Shown here: in pieces, positions 32,606 to 41,229 of the stretch
Position numbering within the stretch: the stretch's first letter is position 1
How the letters are laid out: every line of letters starts with the position of its first letter
Assembly (NCBI GenBank): GCA_015689735.1
Contig: WVSP01000002.1
Coordinates: 124,001 to 188,000 of the forward strand
Reading direction: 5' to 3'
DNA: 64,000 nucleotides
Source of the DNA: Rhodobacterales bacterium LSUCC0031
GTDB taxonomy: Bacteria; Pseudomonadota; Alphaproteobacteria; Rhodobacterales; Rhodobacteraceae
Program-made: the position numbers and the translations under genes
Notes under the pieces: generated by a model
Told to the model about the DNA's origin: nothing
Databases searched by the model: none
The model's input: the letters and a program-made list of their open reading frames with translations, nothing else

Positions 32606-33808
32606 ATGACGCATCCGAAAAACCCCAATTGGAAACCCCGTACCCGTGCCGTGCATGGCGGCACCAAGCGCAGCCAGTATGGCGAGGTGAGCGAGGCGAT
32701 TTTCCTGACCCAAGGCTTTGTCTATGACACCGCCGAGGCCGCCGAGGCGCGTTTCGTCGAAACCGGCCCCGACGAATACATCTATGCCCGCTACGGCAAC
32801 CCGACGGTCGCGATGTTTGAGGAACGCATCGCGGGCCTTGAAGGGGCCGAGGCCGCCTTTGCCACGGCAAGCGGCATGGCGGCGGTCAACGGCGCGCTTG
32901 TCTCGCTTTTGCGGGCGGGCGATCATGTGGTGTCGGCCCGCGCGCTCTTCGGCTCGTGCCTCTATATCCTCGAAGAGGTGCTGACCCGCTACGGCGTCAC
33001 CGTCACCTTTGTCGATGGCACCGATCTGGCGCAATGGGAGGCCGCGATCCGCCCCGAGACCAAGGCCGTGTTCTTCGAGTCGATCTCGAACCCCACGCTT
33101 GAGGTGATCGATATCGCCGCCGTCTCGAAACTTGCCCATACGGTGGGTGCGCTGGTGATCGTGGACAATGTCTTTGCGACGCCTGTTTTCCAGGACACGC
33201 TGGGCCTTGGTGCCGATGTAGTGATCTATTCGGCGACCAAGCATATCGACGGGCAGGGGCGGTGCCTGGGCGGTGTGATCCTGGGCAGCCATGACTACAT
33301 CAACAAGACCGTGATCCCCTATATGAAGCATACGGGCGGTGCGATGTCGCCCTTCAACGCTTGGGTGATGCTCAAGGCGCTTGAGACGATGGATCTGCGT
33401 TGTCGCGCACAAGCGACAAGCGCCTTGCAGATCGCGACGGCCCTTGAGGGGCAGGCGGGCCTGACGCGCGTGATCTATCCCGGTCTGCGCAGCCATCCCC
33501 AGCATGCGCTGGCGATGGCACAGATGGAAAAGGGCGGCACCATGATCGCGATGGAGGTTGCAGGCGGGCAGGGGGCGGCGTTCCGTTTCCTCAACGCGCT
33601 GCGCACGATCATCATCTCGAACAATCTCGGCGACGCGAAGTCAATCATCACCCATCCGGCGACCACGACGCATCAACGGCTTTCGGAGGCGCAAAAGGCC
33701 ACGCTTGGCATCACGCCGGGTTTGGTGCGGCTTTCGGTCGGGCTGGAAGATCCCGAAGATCTGATCGCTGACCTTCTGGCCGGTCTTGCAGCGGCGGGTG
33801 GCGCATGA
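32606..33808 (+). CDS. metZ: O-succinylhomoserine sulfhydrylase
   Basis: A 400-aa PLP enzyme of the Cys/Met metabolism family. The PLP lysine is K212 (YSATKHIDGQGRCLGG) and the family N-terminus is TRAVHGGTKRSQYGE. It makes homocysteine directly from O-succinylhomoserine and sulfide. O-acetylhomoserine sulfhydrylase is close, but the ~400-aa length and TKHIDGQGR motif match MetZ. ATG at 32606 follows AAAGGAG. A SAM-II riboswitch precedes it, consistent with methionine biosynthesis. Its stop overlaps the acetyltransferase start (ATGA). Confidence 0.93.
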   Translation: MTHPKNPNWKPRTRAVHGGTKRSQYGEVSEAIFLTQGFVYDTAEAAEARFVETGPDEYIYARYGNPTVAMFEERIAGLEGAEAAFATASGMAAVNGALVSLLRAGDHVVSARALFGSCLYILEEVLTRYGVTVTFVDGTDLAQWEAAIRPETKAVFFESISNPTLEVIDIAAVSKLAHTVGALVIVDNVFATPVFQDTLGLGADVVIYSATKHIDGQGRCLGGVILGSHDYINKTVIPYMKHTGGAMSPFNAWVMLKALETMDLRCRAQATSALQIATALEGQAGLTRVIYPGLRSHPQHALAMAQMEKGGTMIAMEVAGGQGAAFRFLNALRTIIISNNLGDAKSIITHPATTTHQRLSEAQKATLGITPGLVRLSVGLEDPEDLIADLLAGLAAAGGA

Positions 33809-34302
33809 ATGGCCTGACCTATCGGCCCTGTCGTGTCACCGACACACCCGGTCTTGCGCAACTTTTTCACCGCGCGGTCCATGAGGGGGCAGGGCAGCAC
33901 TACTCGGCTGCGCAGCGCAGCGCTTGGTCGCCCGAACCCCCCTTTTCGCCCGATTGGCATCGCCGCTTGATCGAGGCGCAGACGATCGTCGCTGAAAAGG
34001 ATGGCGCGCTGTTGGGTTTCATGACGCTGGATATCGCCACGGGTTGGCTGGATTTCGCCTATGTCATCCCCGAAGTCATGGGCCAAGGGGTAAGCGACAC
34101 GCTCTATGCCATGATCGAGGGGCGCGCGCGCGCCGTAGGTCTGCGCGATCTCGAGACCGAGGCCAGCCTATTGGGTGAGCGTTTTTTTCGCCGCCACGGC
34201 TGGCGTGTTGTCACGCGCAAACAGGTGACGCGCGATGATATCACTCTGCCCGCGGCGGTGATGCGCAAAGCCTTGGCACGGTCGCGCTTTGCTGCGGCCT
34301 GA
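33805..34302 (+). CDS. GNAT-family N-acetyltransferase
   Basis: A 165-aa protein with the GNAT layout: LLGFMTLDIATGWLDFAYVIPEVMGQGVSDTLYAM, where the pyrophosphate loop is VMGQGVSD, and a C-terminal segment ASLLGERFFRRHGW typical of this fold. It overlaps metZ by 4 bp, so it is under the same riboswitch control, but its substrate is unknown. Confidence 0.88.
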   Translation: MNGLTYRPCRVTDTPGLAQLFHRAVHEGAGQHYSAAQRSAWSPEPPFSPDWHRRLIEAQTIVAEKDGALLGFMTLDIATGWLDFAYVIPEVMGQGVSDTLYAMIEGRARAVGLRDLETEASLLGERFFRRHGWRVVTRKQVTRDDITLPAAVMRKALARSRFAAA

Positions 34303-34388
34303 GCGCGCGGTGGTTGCGCAAGGGGGATGCAATCGGCATGGTGGGGGGTTAAATTAACGCAAACCCCCTTGCCCAAAGGCACACACAG

Positions 34389-35060
34389 ATGACGACGGCG
34401 GCCAAAACCGAAGATTGGATCGATCGTTTCAACGGGCTGAGCAGCCTTGAGCCGGGCTTGCGCGACCTGCTGACCAAGCGTAGCCACGTGGTGCGCCTGC
34501 CTGCCGAAACAGTGATCTTTGCCCCCGGAAAATCGCCCGATAACCTGCTTTTGCTGTTGCAAGGCACGGTCCGAGTGCAACAGCTTGCCGAAAGCGGGCG
34601 CGAGGTAGTGCTCTATCGCGTAACCGCGGGTGAAAGCTGTGTGCTGACAACGGCCTGCATGCTGGCCTACGAGGATCACAGCGCCGAGGGGATTGCCGAA
34701 ACCGATATTGTCGCTGCCGCCATTCCCCGTGGTGTGTTCGACGATCTGGTCGCCAGCTCCAAGGCGTTTCGCGATTTCGTTTTCCGTGCCTATTCGCGCC
34801 GGATCACCGATTTGTTCCATGTGATCGAAGACATCGCATTCCGGCGCATGGATATCCGGCTTGCCCAAAAGATCATCGCGCGGGCTGATCACGGTGTCTT
34901 GAAAGCCACCCACGCGCAATTGGCCGCCGAGCTTGGCACCGCGCGCGAAGTCATCTCGCGGCAATTGGCCGAGTTTCAGCGCCGCGGCTGGATTGCGCAA
35001 TCGCGCGGGGTGATCGAGATCATCGATTGCGACGGTCTGCGCGGTCTGGCCGAGACCTAA
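34389..35060 (+). CDS. Crp/Fnr-family transcription regulator
   Basis: A 223-aa regulator with an N-terminal cyclic-nucleotide-binding-type beta roll (residues 20-125), a dimer helix, and a C-terminal winged helix (THAQLAAELGTAREVISRQLAEF). It lacks the FNR iron-sulfur cysteine set. Two cysteines lie close together in the sensor domain (C84 and C90, GESCVLTTACML) and could form a di- or tetrasulfide. It is directly upstream of sulfur transport and persulfide oxidation genes, so I infer that it senses sulfide or persulfide through these cysteines. Confidence 0.9.
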   Translation: MTTAAKTEDWIDRFNGLSSLEPGLRDLLTKRSHVVRLPAETVIFAPGKSPDNLLLLLQGTVRVQQLAESGREVVLYRVTAGESCVLTTACMLAYEDHSAEGIAETDIVAAAIPRGVFDDLVASSKAFRDFVFRAYSRRITDLFHVIEDIAFRRMDIRLAQKIIARADHGVLKATHAQLAAELGTAREVISRQLAEFQRRGWIAQSRGVIEIIDCDGLRGLAET

Positions 35061-35077
35061 GGTGGCAAGCGGGCTGG

Positions 35078-35091
35078 AAATCGCGCGATTT
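35078..35091. promoter_or_regulatory. Candidate operator palindrome upstream of sulfur-transport genes
   Basis: AAATCGCGCGATTT is a perfect 14-bp palindrome 17 bases after the Crp/Fnr-type gene and about 130 bases before the leader peptide. It is the only perfect palindrome of this length I noticed in this intergenic region. It could be a binding site for the adjacent dimeric regulator, but no consensus is known to compare it with. Confidence 0.4.
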
Positions 35092-35218
35092 TCTGCACAG
35101 AAAACCCCGGTCGTTCGCCCTGTTTGCGGGTCGAGGGCGGGCTTGTGTGACTAGATCACTGATCGATGGCGAAAGAATCGCTATTCATCCATCTGCGAAC
35201 AGGAAGGAGCCAGTCAGC

Positions 35219-35272
35219 ATGACGGCATTTATTACGCTATGCTTGCCCGCCACTCATGAGGTGCGGGCATGA
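35219..35272 (+). CDS. 17-codon leader peptide coupled to the YeeE-type gene
   Basis: A short frame encodes MTAFITLCLPATHEVRA. It is preceded by AGGAAGGAG nine bases from the ATG, the strongest ribosome-binding site in the region, whereas the transporter gene itself has none of its own. Its TGA overlaps the transporter's ATG (ATGA at 35269-35272), so ribosomes finishing the leader would initiate the transporter. It has one cysteine. A translated coupling leader or a sulfur-sensing attenuator are both possible. Confidence 0.6.
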   Translation: MTAFITLCLPATHEVRA

Positions 35273-35703
35273 TCGAAACTGCATTCACCCCCTTGGCGTC
35301 ATTGGGCGGCGGGGCCTTGATTGGCCTTGCATCGGTGCTTTTGATGCTGACCATCGGTCGTGTCATGGGCGCCACCGGTGTTTTGGCGGGCGTCATTGCC
35401 CCCTCGTCTTGGCAAGACGCAAGCTGGCGCATCGCGCTGCTGTTGGGCATGGTCACCGGCCCCACTGTCTATTGGCTGATCTCAGGCCGGATGCCCGAGA
35501 TCACGGTCCCCGTCTCGACCCCGATGCTGCTCATTGGCGGCTTCATCGTTGGTATCGGCGTCACCTACGGGGCGGGCTGCACCTCGGGCCACGGCGTCTG
35601 CGGCATGGCGCGGCTTTCCCCCCGCTCGATCGCGGCGACGCTGACCTTTATGGCGACGACCGTCGTGACCGTCTTTCTCGTCCGCCACGTTTTCGCAGGG
35701 TGA
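35269..35703 (+). CDS. YeeE/YedE-family sulfur transporter subunit (PmpA type)
   Basis: A 144-aa membrane protein with four or five helices and the family motif GAGCTSGHGVCGMARLSPRS, carrying C104 and C111. YeeE-type proteins conduct thiosulfate or other sulfur species by passing them between cysteines. This half-length form pairs with a second half-length protein encoded 5 bases downstream, as in the PmpAB pairs of sulfide-responsive operons. Initiation is probably coupled to the preceding leader peptide. Confidence 0.9.
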   Translation: MIETAFTPLASLGGGALIGLASVLLMLTIGRVMGATGVLAGVIAPSSWQDASWRIALLLGMVTGPTVYWLISGRMPEITVPVSTPMLLIGGFIVGIGVTYGAGCTSGHGVCGMARLSPRSIAATLTFMATTVVTVFLVRHVFAG

Positions 35704-35708
35704 TCATC

Positions 35709-36146
35709 ATGCATCTGGTTTTCGTTTATCTGATCGGCGTGATCTTTGGCACCGGCATCGTCGTGTCGGGCATGGCCAACCCCGCCAAAGTGATCAATTT
35801 CTTTGATATCGCAGGCACTTGGGACCCCTCGCTTGCCTTTGTGATGGGTGGTGCGCTGGTCGTGACTTTCGTGGGCTACCGCATCGTCTTCGGCCGCAGC
35901 CGTCCGATGTTCGAGGGGCGCTTCGTGCTGCCCACCGCACGCAATCTCGATGCGCGCCTGATCGGCGGCTCGGCGGTCTTCGGTGTGGGCTGGGGCATTG
36001 CGGGTTTTTGCCCTGGTGGCGCGCTGCCCGCGCTTGGCACCGGCCGCATCGAGGTGATCTTGTTTGTCGCGGCGCTTATCGGTGGCATCTTGGCCGCGAA
36101 ATTCCTGCAAAACCTGTCTCGGCCCAAGGCCCAGGCAACATCGTGA
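35709..36146 (+). CDS. YeeE/YedE-family sulfur transporter subunit (PmpB type, DUF6691)
   Basis: A 145-aa membrane protein with family features VFGVGWGIAGFCPGGALPALGTG, with the conserved cysteine C101 in GFCPGG, and an N-terminal segment GVIFGTGIVVSGMANPAKV. It complements the preceding half-transporter. ATG at 35709 follows the stop of that gene by 5 bases; a longer in-frame extension upstream would lie inside it and was rejected. Confidence 0.9.
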   Translation: MHLVFVYLIGVIFGTGIVVSGMANPAKVINFFDIAGTWDPSLAFVMGGALVVTFVGYRIVFGRSRPMFEGRFVLPTARNLDARLIGGSAVFGVGWGIAGFCPGGALPALGTGRIEVILFVAALIGGILAAKFLQNLSRPKAQATS

Positions 36147-36170
36147 ACCACTCAGCTGGAGGGCTCTGAT

Positions 36171-37055
36171 ATGTCCGATTTTCCCGTGAACATGAATGTC
36201 CGTCCCGAGGTCGAGCCCTTCTTCGACCCCGCGACCAACACGATCTCCTATGTCGTGAAGGACCCCAATTCCAACAGCTGTGCGGTCATCGACAGCGTGA
36301 TGGATATCGACTACGCGGCCGGACGCATCACCTATGACAATGCCGATGAAATCATCGCCTATGTCCAGGAAAAGGGTCTGAAGGTCGAGTGGCTGATCGA
36401 GACCCATGTCCATGCCGATCACCTGTCCGCCGCGCCCTATATCCAGTCAAAGCTCGGCGGCAAGATCGGCATCGGACGCAACATCACCGTGGTGCAGGAC
36501 ACCTTCGGCAAGGTCTTCAACGAAGGGACCGAGTTTCAGCGTGACGGGTCGCAGTTCGACAAGCTTTTCGACGATGGCGACAGCTACGAGATCGGGGGCC
36601 TGCGCGCCTTTGCGATATATACGCCCGGTCATACGCCCGCCTGCATGACACATGTGATGGGCGATGCGGCCTTCGTGGGTGATACGCTCTTCATGCCCGA
36701 TGGCGGCTCGGCACGCGCCGATTTTCCCGGCGGTGATGCAGGTACGCTTTACGACAGCATCCAGAAGGTGCTGAGCCTGCCGGATGATATGCGGCTGTTC
36801 ATGTGCCACGATTACGGCCCCAATGGTCGCGACATCCAGTGGGAAACCACCGTGGGCGATGAAAAGGCGCATAACATCCATGTGGGCAGCGGCAAATCCA
36901 AGGAGGATTTCGTCAAGTTTCGCACCGAGCGCGATGCGCAGCTCGACATGCCCAAGCTGATCATCCCCTCTTTGCAAGTGAACATGCGCGCAGGCGACAT
37001 CCCCAAGGACAAGGATGGCAACCCGATGCTCAAGGTGCCGCTCAACGCGCTGTGA
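36171..37055 (+). CDS. Metallo-beta-lactamase-fold persulfide dioxygenase (Blh/ETHE1-like)
   Basis: A 294-aa protein with the metal-binding motif H79-x-H81-x-D83-H84 (ETHVHADHLSAA), GHTPACM and GDTLF with its Asp. In ETHE1-type enzymes one iron is bound by two His and one Asp and oxidises glutathione persulfide to sulfite. Position after the sulfur-transport pair and before a sulfur transferase supports this. GGAGGG precedes the ATG. A plain glyoxalase II function is less likely given the context. Confidence 0.9.
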   Translation: MSDFPVNMNVRPEVEPFFDPATNTISYVVKDPNSNSCAVIDSVMDIDYAAGRITYDNADEIIAYVQEKGLKVEWLIETHVHADHLSAAPYIQSKLGGKIGIGRNITVVQDTFGKVFNEGTEFQRDGSQFDKLFDDGDSYEIGGLRAFAIYTPGHTPACMTHVMGDAAFVGDTLFMPDGGSARADFPGGDAGTLYDSIQKVLSLPDDMRLFMCHDYGPNGRDIQWETTVGDEKAHNIHVGSGKSKEDFVKFRTERDAQLDMPKLIIPSLQVNMRAGDIPKDKDGNPMLKVPLNAL

Positions 37056-37126
37056 CCCGGTCTGGGCGGGGCCACGCCCCCGCCCGCCTCTCCCATTCAA
37101 TCCGCCATGACGAAGGAGGTGCTGCG

Positions 37127-37477
37127 ATGGAAATGCGCGCCCTGACCCCCGGCTTGTCCGTGACTGGCCAAATCACTCCAGCCGACATGCCCCAGATCGC
37201 CGCCCAAGGCTTTCGCGCCATCATCTGTAACCGCCCTGATGGTGAAGAAGCCGATCAGCCGAGCTTTGGCCAAGTCGAACACGCCGCCCGCGCTGCGGGG
37301 CTGGAGATGAGGTACCTGCCGATTTCGCATGATGATCTGACCGCGCCCAAGGCCCAAGCTTTTGCCAAGCTCTTGGCCGATCTGCCTGGCCCGGTTCTCG
37401 CCTATTGCCGCAGCGGCATGCGCTCGGCCACGCTGTGGTCGATGGCGCAATCGCACCAGGATCATCTGGCGCCGTAG
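37127..37477 (+). CDS. TIGR01244-family sulfur transferase (Blh phosphatase-like domain)
   Basis: A 116-aa protein with a dual-specificity-phosphatase-like fold and active-site loop Y-C94-RSGMRS-A. This family occurs fused to or beside persulfide dioxygenases and is thought to move sulfur as a cysteine persulfide (similar to rhodanese). ATG at 37127 follows AGGAGG. It is 71 bases after the dioxygenase gene. Confidence 0.9.
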   Translation: MEMRALTPGLSVTGQITPADMPQIAAQGFRAIICNRPDGEEADQPSFGQVEHAARAAGLEMRYLPISHDDLTAPKAQAFAKLLADLPGPVLAYCRSGMRSATLWSMAQSHQDHLAP

Positions 37478-37545
37478 CCGCATCTTTCGTCGCTCATCGA
37501 CCGGCCGCCCAACCCAAACCGCTCCAGATAAAAAGGCCACCGGCC

Positions 37546-39276
37546 ATGATCGAGACCTTGCGCAAATATGTTCCCATCCTTGACTGGGGACGCCGCTACA
37601 ACCGCGATGCGCTGCAAAACGACCTGATGGCCGCCGTGATCGTCACCATCATGTTGATCCCGCAATCGCTAGCTTATGCGATGCTTGCGGGCTTGCCGCC
37701 TGAGGCGGGGCTGTATGCCTCGATCCTGCCGATCATCTTGTATGCGATCTTTGGTACCAGCCGCGCCTTGGCCGTGGGGCCGGTGGCGGTTGTGTCGCTG
37801 ATGACGGCGGCCGCCGTAGGGCAGGTGGCCGAGGTCGGCACGATGGGATACGCCGTCGCGGCCCTCACACTTGCCGTGATGTCGGGGGCGATCTTGCTGG
37901 CGATGGGCATTTTGAAGTTGGGCTTTTTGGCCAATTTTCTCAGCCATCCGGTGATCGCGGGCTTTATCACCGCATCGGGCATCTTGATCGCGGCAAGCCA
38001 GCTTAAGCACATCTTGGGTGTCTCTGCCTCGGGTCATACGCTGCCTGAGATCGTGGGCTCGCTGATTGCCCATCTGGGCGAGATCAACCCCATCACGCTG
38101 GTCATTGGAATCGTTTCGACCGGGTTTTTGTTTTGGGTGCGCAAGGGGTTGAAGCCCTTGCTGATTGCCAAGGGCCTCCGCCCCAAGCTGGCCGAGATCG
38201 CGCAAAAGGCGGGGCCGGTCGCCGCGGTGGTCGTCACCACGCTGGCGGTTTGGCTGTTCGGCTTGTGGGGCCATGGCGTGTCGATCGTGGGGGCTGTCCC
38301 GCAATCCTTGCCGCCGCTGACCATGCCAAGCGCAAATTTCGACTTGCTGACGGCCTTGTTCGTGCCTGCGCTGTTGATTTCCGTCATCGGGTTCGTCGAG
38401 TCGATCTCGGTCGCGCAGACCTTGGCTGCCAAAAAGCGCCAGCGCATCGACCCCAATCAGGAATTGATCGGGCTGGGGGCCGCCAATCTCGGCGCGGGCT
38501 TTACCGGCGGATACCCGGTGACGGGTGGTTTTGCGCGCTCGGTCGTGAATTATGATGCTGGCGCTGAAACACCCGCCGCGGGTGCCTTTACCGCCGTGGG
38601 GCTTGCCATCGCCGCCTTGGCGCTGACGCCGTTGATCTATTTTCTGCCCACCGCCACGCTGGCGGCCACGATCATCGTCGCGGTGCTGAGCCTTGTGGAT
38701 TTCTCGATCCTCAAGACAAGCTGGGGCTATTCCAAGGCCGACTTTGCGGCCGTTGCCGCGACGATTCTGCTGACGCTGGGCTTTGGCGTGGAAACGGGTG
38801 TTTCGGCAGGTGTGATCTTGTCGATCCTCTTGCATCTCTACAAGACTTCGAAACCCCATGTGGCCGAAGTGGGCCTGGTGCCAGGTACCCAGCATTTCCG
38901 CAACATCCACCGCCATGCAGTCGAAACCGACCCCGCCGTGCTGACCATCCGTATCGATGAAAGCCTGTATTTCCCCAATGCCCGCTTTCTGGAGGATTAC
39001 GTGCTGGACCGGGTGGGTAAGGATGGGCCGATCCGCCACGTGGTGCTGATGTGCTCGGCGGTCAATGTGATCGATTTCTCGGCGCTCGAAGCGCTCGAGG
39101 CGCTCAATCACCGGTTAAAGGATATGGGCGTCAGCTTGCACCTGTCGGAGGTGAAGGGGCCGGTGACAGACCGGCTGAAGAAAACCCATTTCCTCGATGA
39201 GCTGAGCGGGCGTGTGTTCTTGTCGCAATATGATGCATGGATCGCCCTCAGCGCAGCGCAGGAGAAGGCGGAATAG
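37546..39276 (+). CDS. SulP-family anion transporter with STAS domain
   Basis: A 576-aa permease with the SLC26/SulP membrane domain (IMLIPQSLAYAMLAGLPPEAGLYAS, GPVAVVSLMTAAAVG, FTGGYPVTGGFARSVVN) and a C-terminal STAS domain (about residues 455-560; VVLMCSAVNVIDFSALEAL). Members move sulfate, bicarbonate or dicarboxylates. Here it would fit export or uptake of sulfate or sulfite produced by persulfide oxidation (inference from context). ATG at 37546 follows AAAAGGCC and gives the normal N-terminus. Confidence 0.92.
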   Translation: MIETLRKYVPILDWGRRYNRDALQNDLMAAVIVTIMLIPQSLAYAMLAGLPPEAGLYASILPIILYAIFGTSRALAVGPVAVVSLMTAAAVGQVAEVGTMGYAVAALTLAVMSGAILLAMGILKLGFLANFLSHPVIAGFITASGILIAASQLKHILGVSASGHTLPEIVGSLIAHLGEINPITLVIGIVSTGFLFWVRKGLKPLLIAKGLRPKLAEIAQKAGPVAAVVVTTLAVWLFGLWGHGVSIVGAVPQSLPPLTMPSANFDLLTALFVPALLISVIGFVESISVAQTLAAKKRQRIDPNQELIGLGAANLGAGFTGGYPVTGGFARSVVNYDAGAETPAAGAFTAVGLAIAALALTPLIYFLPTATLAATIIVAVLSLVDFSILKTSWGYSKADFAAVAATILLTLGFGVETGVSAGVILSILLHLYKTSKPHVAEVGLVPGTQHFRNIHRHAVETDPAVLTIRIDESLYFPNARFLEDYVLDRVGKDGPIRHVVLMCSAVNVIDFSALEALEALNHRLKDMGVSLHLSEVKGPVTDRLKKTHFLDELSGRVFLSQYDAWIALSAAQEKAE

Positions 39277-39279
39277 GTA

Positions 39280-39297
39280 GGAAAACGGCAGTTTTCC
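39280..39297. terminator. Convergent hairpin between sulP and ugpC
   Basis: GGAAAAC GGCA GTTTTCC forms a perfect 7-bp stem with a 4-base loop in the 26-bp gap between two converging genes. The A/T-rich inner halves give short T runs on both strands, which is suitable for bidirectional termination, though no long U tract follows. Confidence 0.6.
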
Positions 39298-39302
39298 GAT
39301 CC

Positions 39303-40364
39303 TTACTCCACCATGCTGAGCGCGGGTGTCTCGCCGCGTACCATTGCGCGCCCGGCCGCGTCGAAAAACAGCACCGCATCCGCATCCGCATCCAGCCGCA
39401 GCGTATCGCCCTGACGTACCCGGCTTGCATGCCCGTCGCGCAGGATCAGACGATCCGTGTCGATGGCCAGATGCACGAGCGTTTCAGCCCCCAGCGCCTC
39501 GACGAGGATGACCCGCGCCGCGATGCCGTCACGCCCGATCCTGAGCGTCTCGGGGCGCAGGCCCGCAGCGGTCGCGCCCACCGGCGCGCCACCCGCCAGG
39601 CCGGCGATGGCCCTGCCGCCCGCCGTGTCGAGGTCGAAGACATTCATCGGCGGCGCGCCGATGAATTCGGCGACAAACCGGCTGGCGGGGCTTGCGTAAA
39701 GCTCCATCGGTGTGCCGATCTGTTCGATCCGCCCCTGCGACATGATCACGATGCGGTCGGCCAAGCTCATCGCTTCGACCTGGTCATGAGTGACGAATAC
39801 GAATGTCGCGCCAAGGCGACGGTGAAGTTCCTTCAATTCGGCACGCAGCTGCGTGCGCAGCTTGGCGTCGAGGTTCGACAATGGCTCGTCGAACAGAAAC
39901 ACCGCCGGTTCGCGCACGATCGCGCGCCCCATGGCCACGCGCTGACGCTGTCCGCCTGAAAGCGCGCGGGGCTTGCGGTCGAGATAGTCGGTGATTTGCA
40001 GGATTTGCGCAGCCTCGGCGATGCGGCGGTCGATCTCCGCGCGGGGGGTGCCGCGATTGCGCAGCCCGTACTCCATGTTTCGGCGCACGCTCATGTGCGG
40101 ATAGAGCGCGTAGTTCTGAAACACCATCGCGATGTCACGTTCTGCCGGTTCCAGCGTGTTCACCACGCGGCCGCCGATCTCGACGGCGCCGGTCGTGATC
40201 GTCTCTAGCCCCGCGATCATCCGCAGGATCGTGGATTTGCCGCATCCCGAGGGGCCGACCAGCACGATGAACTCACCATCTGCGATATCGACCGAGGCCC
40301 CTGCGACCGCTTGGATGCCGCCGCCGTAGGTCTTGCCAAGATTGCGTAGTCTCAGTTCCGCCAT
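39303..40364 (-). CDS. ugpC: sn-Glycerol-3-phosphate ABC transporter ATPase
   Basis: A 353-aa MalK/UgpC-type ATPase: Walker [10 protein letters not shown], signature LSGGQRQRV, Walker [13 protein letters not shown], switch His [10 protein letters not shown], and a C-terminal regulatory beta domain ([11 protein letters not shown] onward). It powers the UgpA/UgpE permease. The gene order ugpB-ugpA-ugpE-ugpC matches that of known ugp operons; ugpQ is not present here. Starts 2 bases after ugpE ends. Confidence 0.93.
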   Translation of the reverse strand: MAELRLRNLGKTYGGGIQAVAGASVDIADGEFIVLVGPSGCGKSTILRMIAGLETITTGAVEIGGRVVNTLEPAERDIAMVFQNYALYPHMSVRRNMEYGLRNRGTPRAEIDRRIAEAAQILQITDYLDRKPRALSGGQRQRVAMGRAIVREPAVFLFDEPLSNLDAKLRTQLRAELKELHRRLGATFVFVTHDQVEAMSLADRIVIMSQGRIEQIGTPMELYASPASRFVAEFIGAPPMNVFDLDTAGGRAIAGLAGGAPVGATAAGLRPETLRIGRDGIAARVILVEALGAETLVHLAIDTDRLILRDGHASRVRQGDTLRLDADADAVLFFDAAGRAMVRGETPALSMVE

Positions 40365-40366
40365 CT

Positions 40367-41215
40367 CTATTTCTCGCTATCCACCAGCCCCTTGACGAAA
40401 AGGCGCTGCATAAAGATCACCACCGCCACCGGCGGCAACATGGCGAGGATCGTGACCGCCATGATGTAATTCCACAAAGGTTCGCTATCGACGACATCGG
40501 CCATGCGCTTGATGCCCGCGACAATGGTATAATAGCCGCTATCGGTCGTTACGAGCAGCGGCCAGAGATACTGGTTCCAGCCATAGATAAACAAGATAAC
40601 GAACAAGGCCGCGATATTGGTCTGCGACAAGGGCAACAGGATATCGCGAAAGAACTTCATCGGCCCGGCGCCATCGATGCGCGCAGCCTCCATCAACTCG
40701 TCGGGGATGGTCAGAAAGACCTGCCGGAACAAAAAGGTCGCCGTGGCCGAGGCCATCAGCGGCACGGTCAACCCCGCATAGCTGTTGAGCATCCCCAGAT
40801 CGGCGATGACCGCGAATGTCGGCACAATCCGCACTTCGACCGGCAGCATCAAGGTGATGAAGATGATCCAAAAGGCCAAGACCCGGAAGGGAAAGCGGAA
40901 ATAGACAATGGCGAAGGCCGAGATGATCGAGATCGCGATCTTTCCCGTGGCGATCAACAGCGCCATCACCATGGAGTTGAACAGCATCAGGTTGATCGGC
41001 ACCGACATCTGCGCGGCGACACCACCGGCAAGGACATCGCCATAGCTGGCAGGGGCATGGGTGCTCGGCACAAGCGGGATCGTGCCTGACATAAAGGCTG
41101 TCGGGGCATGGGTCGAAGCGACGAGCGCGAGATAGACCGGGAATGCCACGGTCGCCACGCCAAGGATCAAGATCACATGCGCGAAGATATCAAGCCAACG
41201 CTGGTTCTCGACCAT
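40367..41215 (-). CDS. ugpE: sn-Glycerol-3-phosphate ABC transporter permease UgpE
   Basis: A 282-aa permease with six helices and the binding-protein-dependent permease EAA loop ([25 protein letters not shown]). N-terminal [19 protein letters not shown] is typical of UgpE. ATG at 41215 follows GGAGAGG; a possible TTG start six codons upstream was rejected for lack of a site. It forms the channel with UgpA. Confidence 0.92.
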   Translation of the reverse strand: MVENQRWLDIFAHVILILGVATVAFPVYLALVASTHAPTAFMSGTIPLVPSTHAPASYGDVLAGGVAAQMSVPINLMLFNSMVMALLIATGKIAISIISAFAIVYFRFPFRVLAFWIIFITLMLPVEVRIVPTFAVIADLGMLNSYAGLTVPLMASATATFLFRQVFLTIPDELMEAARIDGAGPMKFFRDILLPLSQTNIAALFVILFIYGWNQYLWPLLVTTDSGYYTIVAGIKRMADVVDSEPLWNYIMAVTILAMLPPVAVVIFMQRLFVKGLVDSEK

Positions 41216-41229
41216 CTGCCTCTCCCCCC

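Noticed and set aside
34344-34368. GGGGGTT / AACCCCC inverted repeat before the Crp/Fnr-type gene
   Set aside because: Could be an operator or leader hairpin, but the loop is long and there is no supporting consensus.
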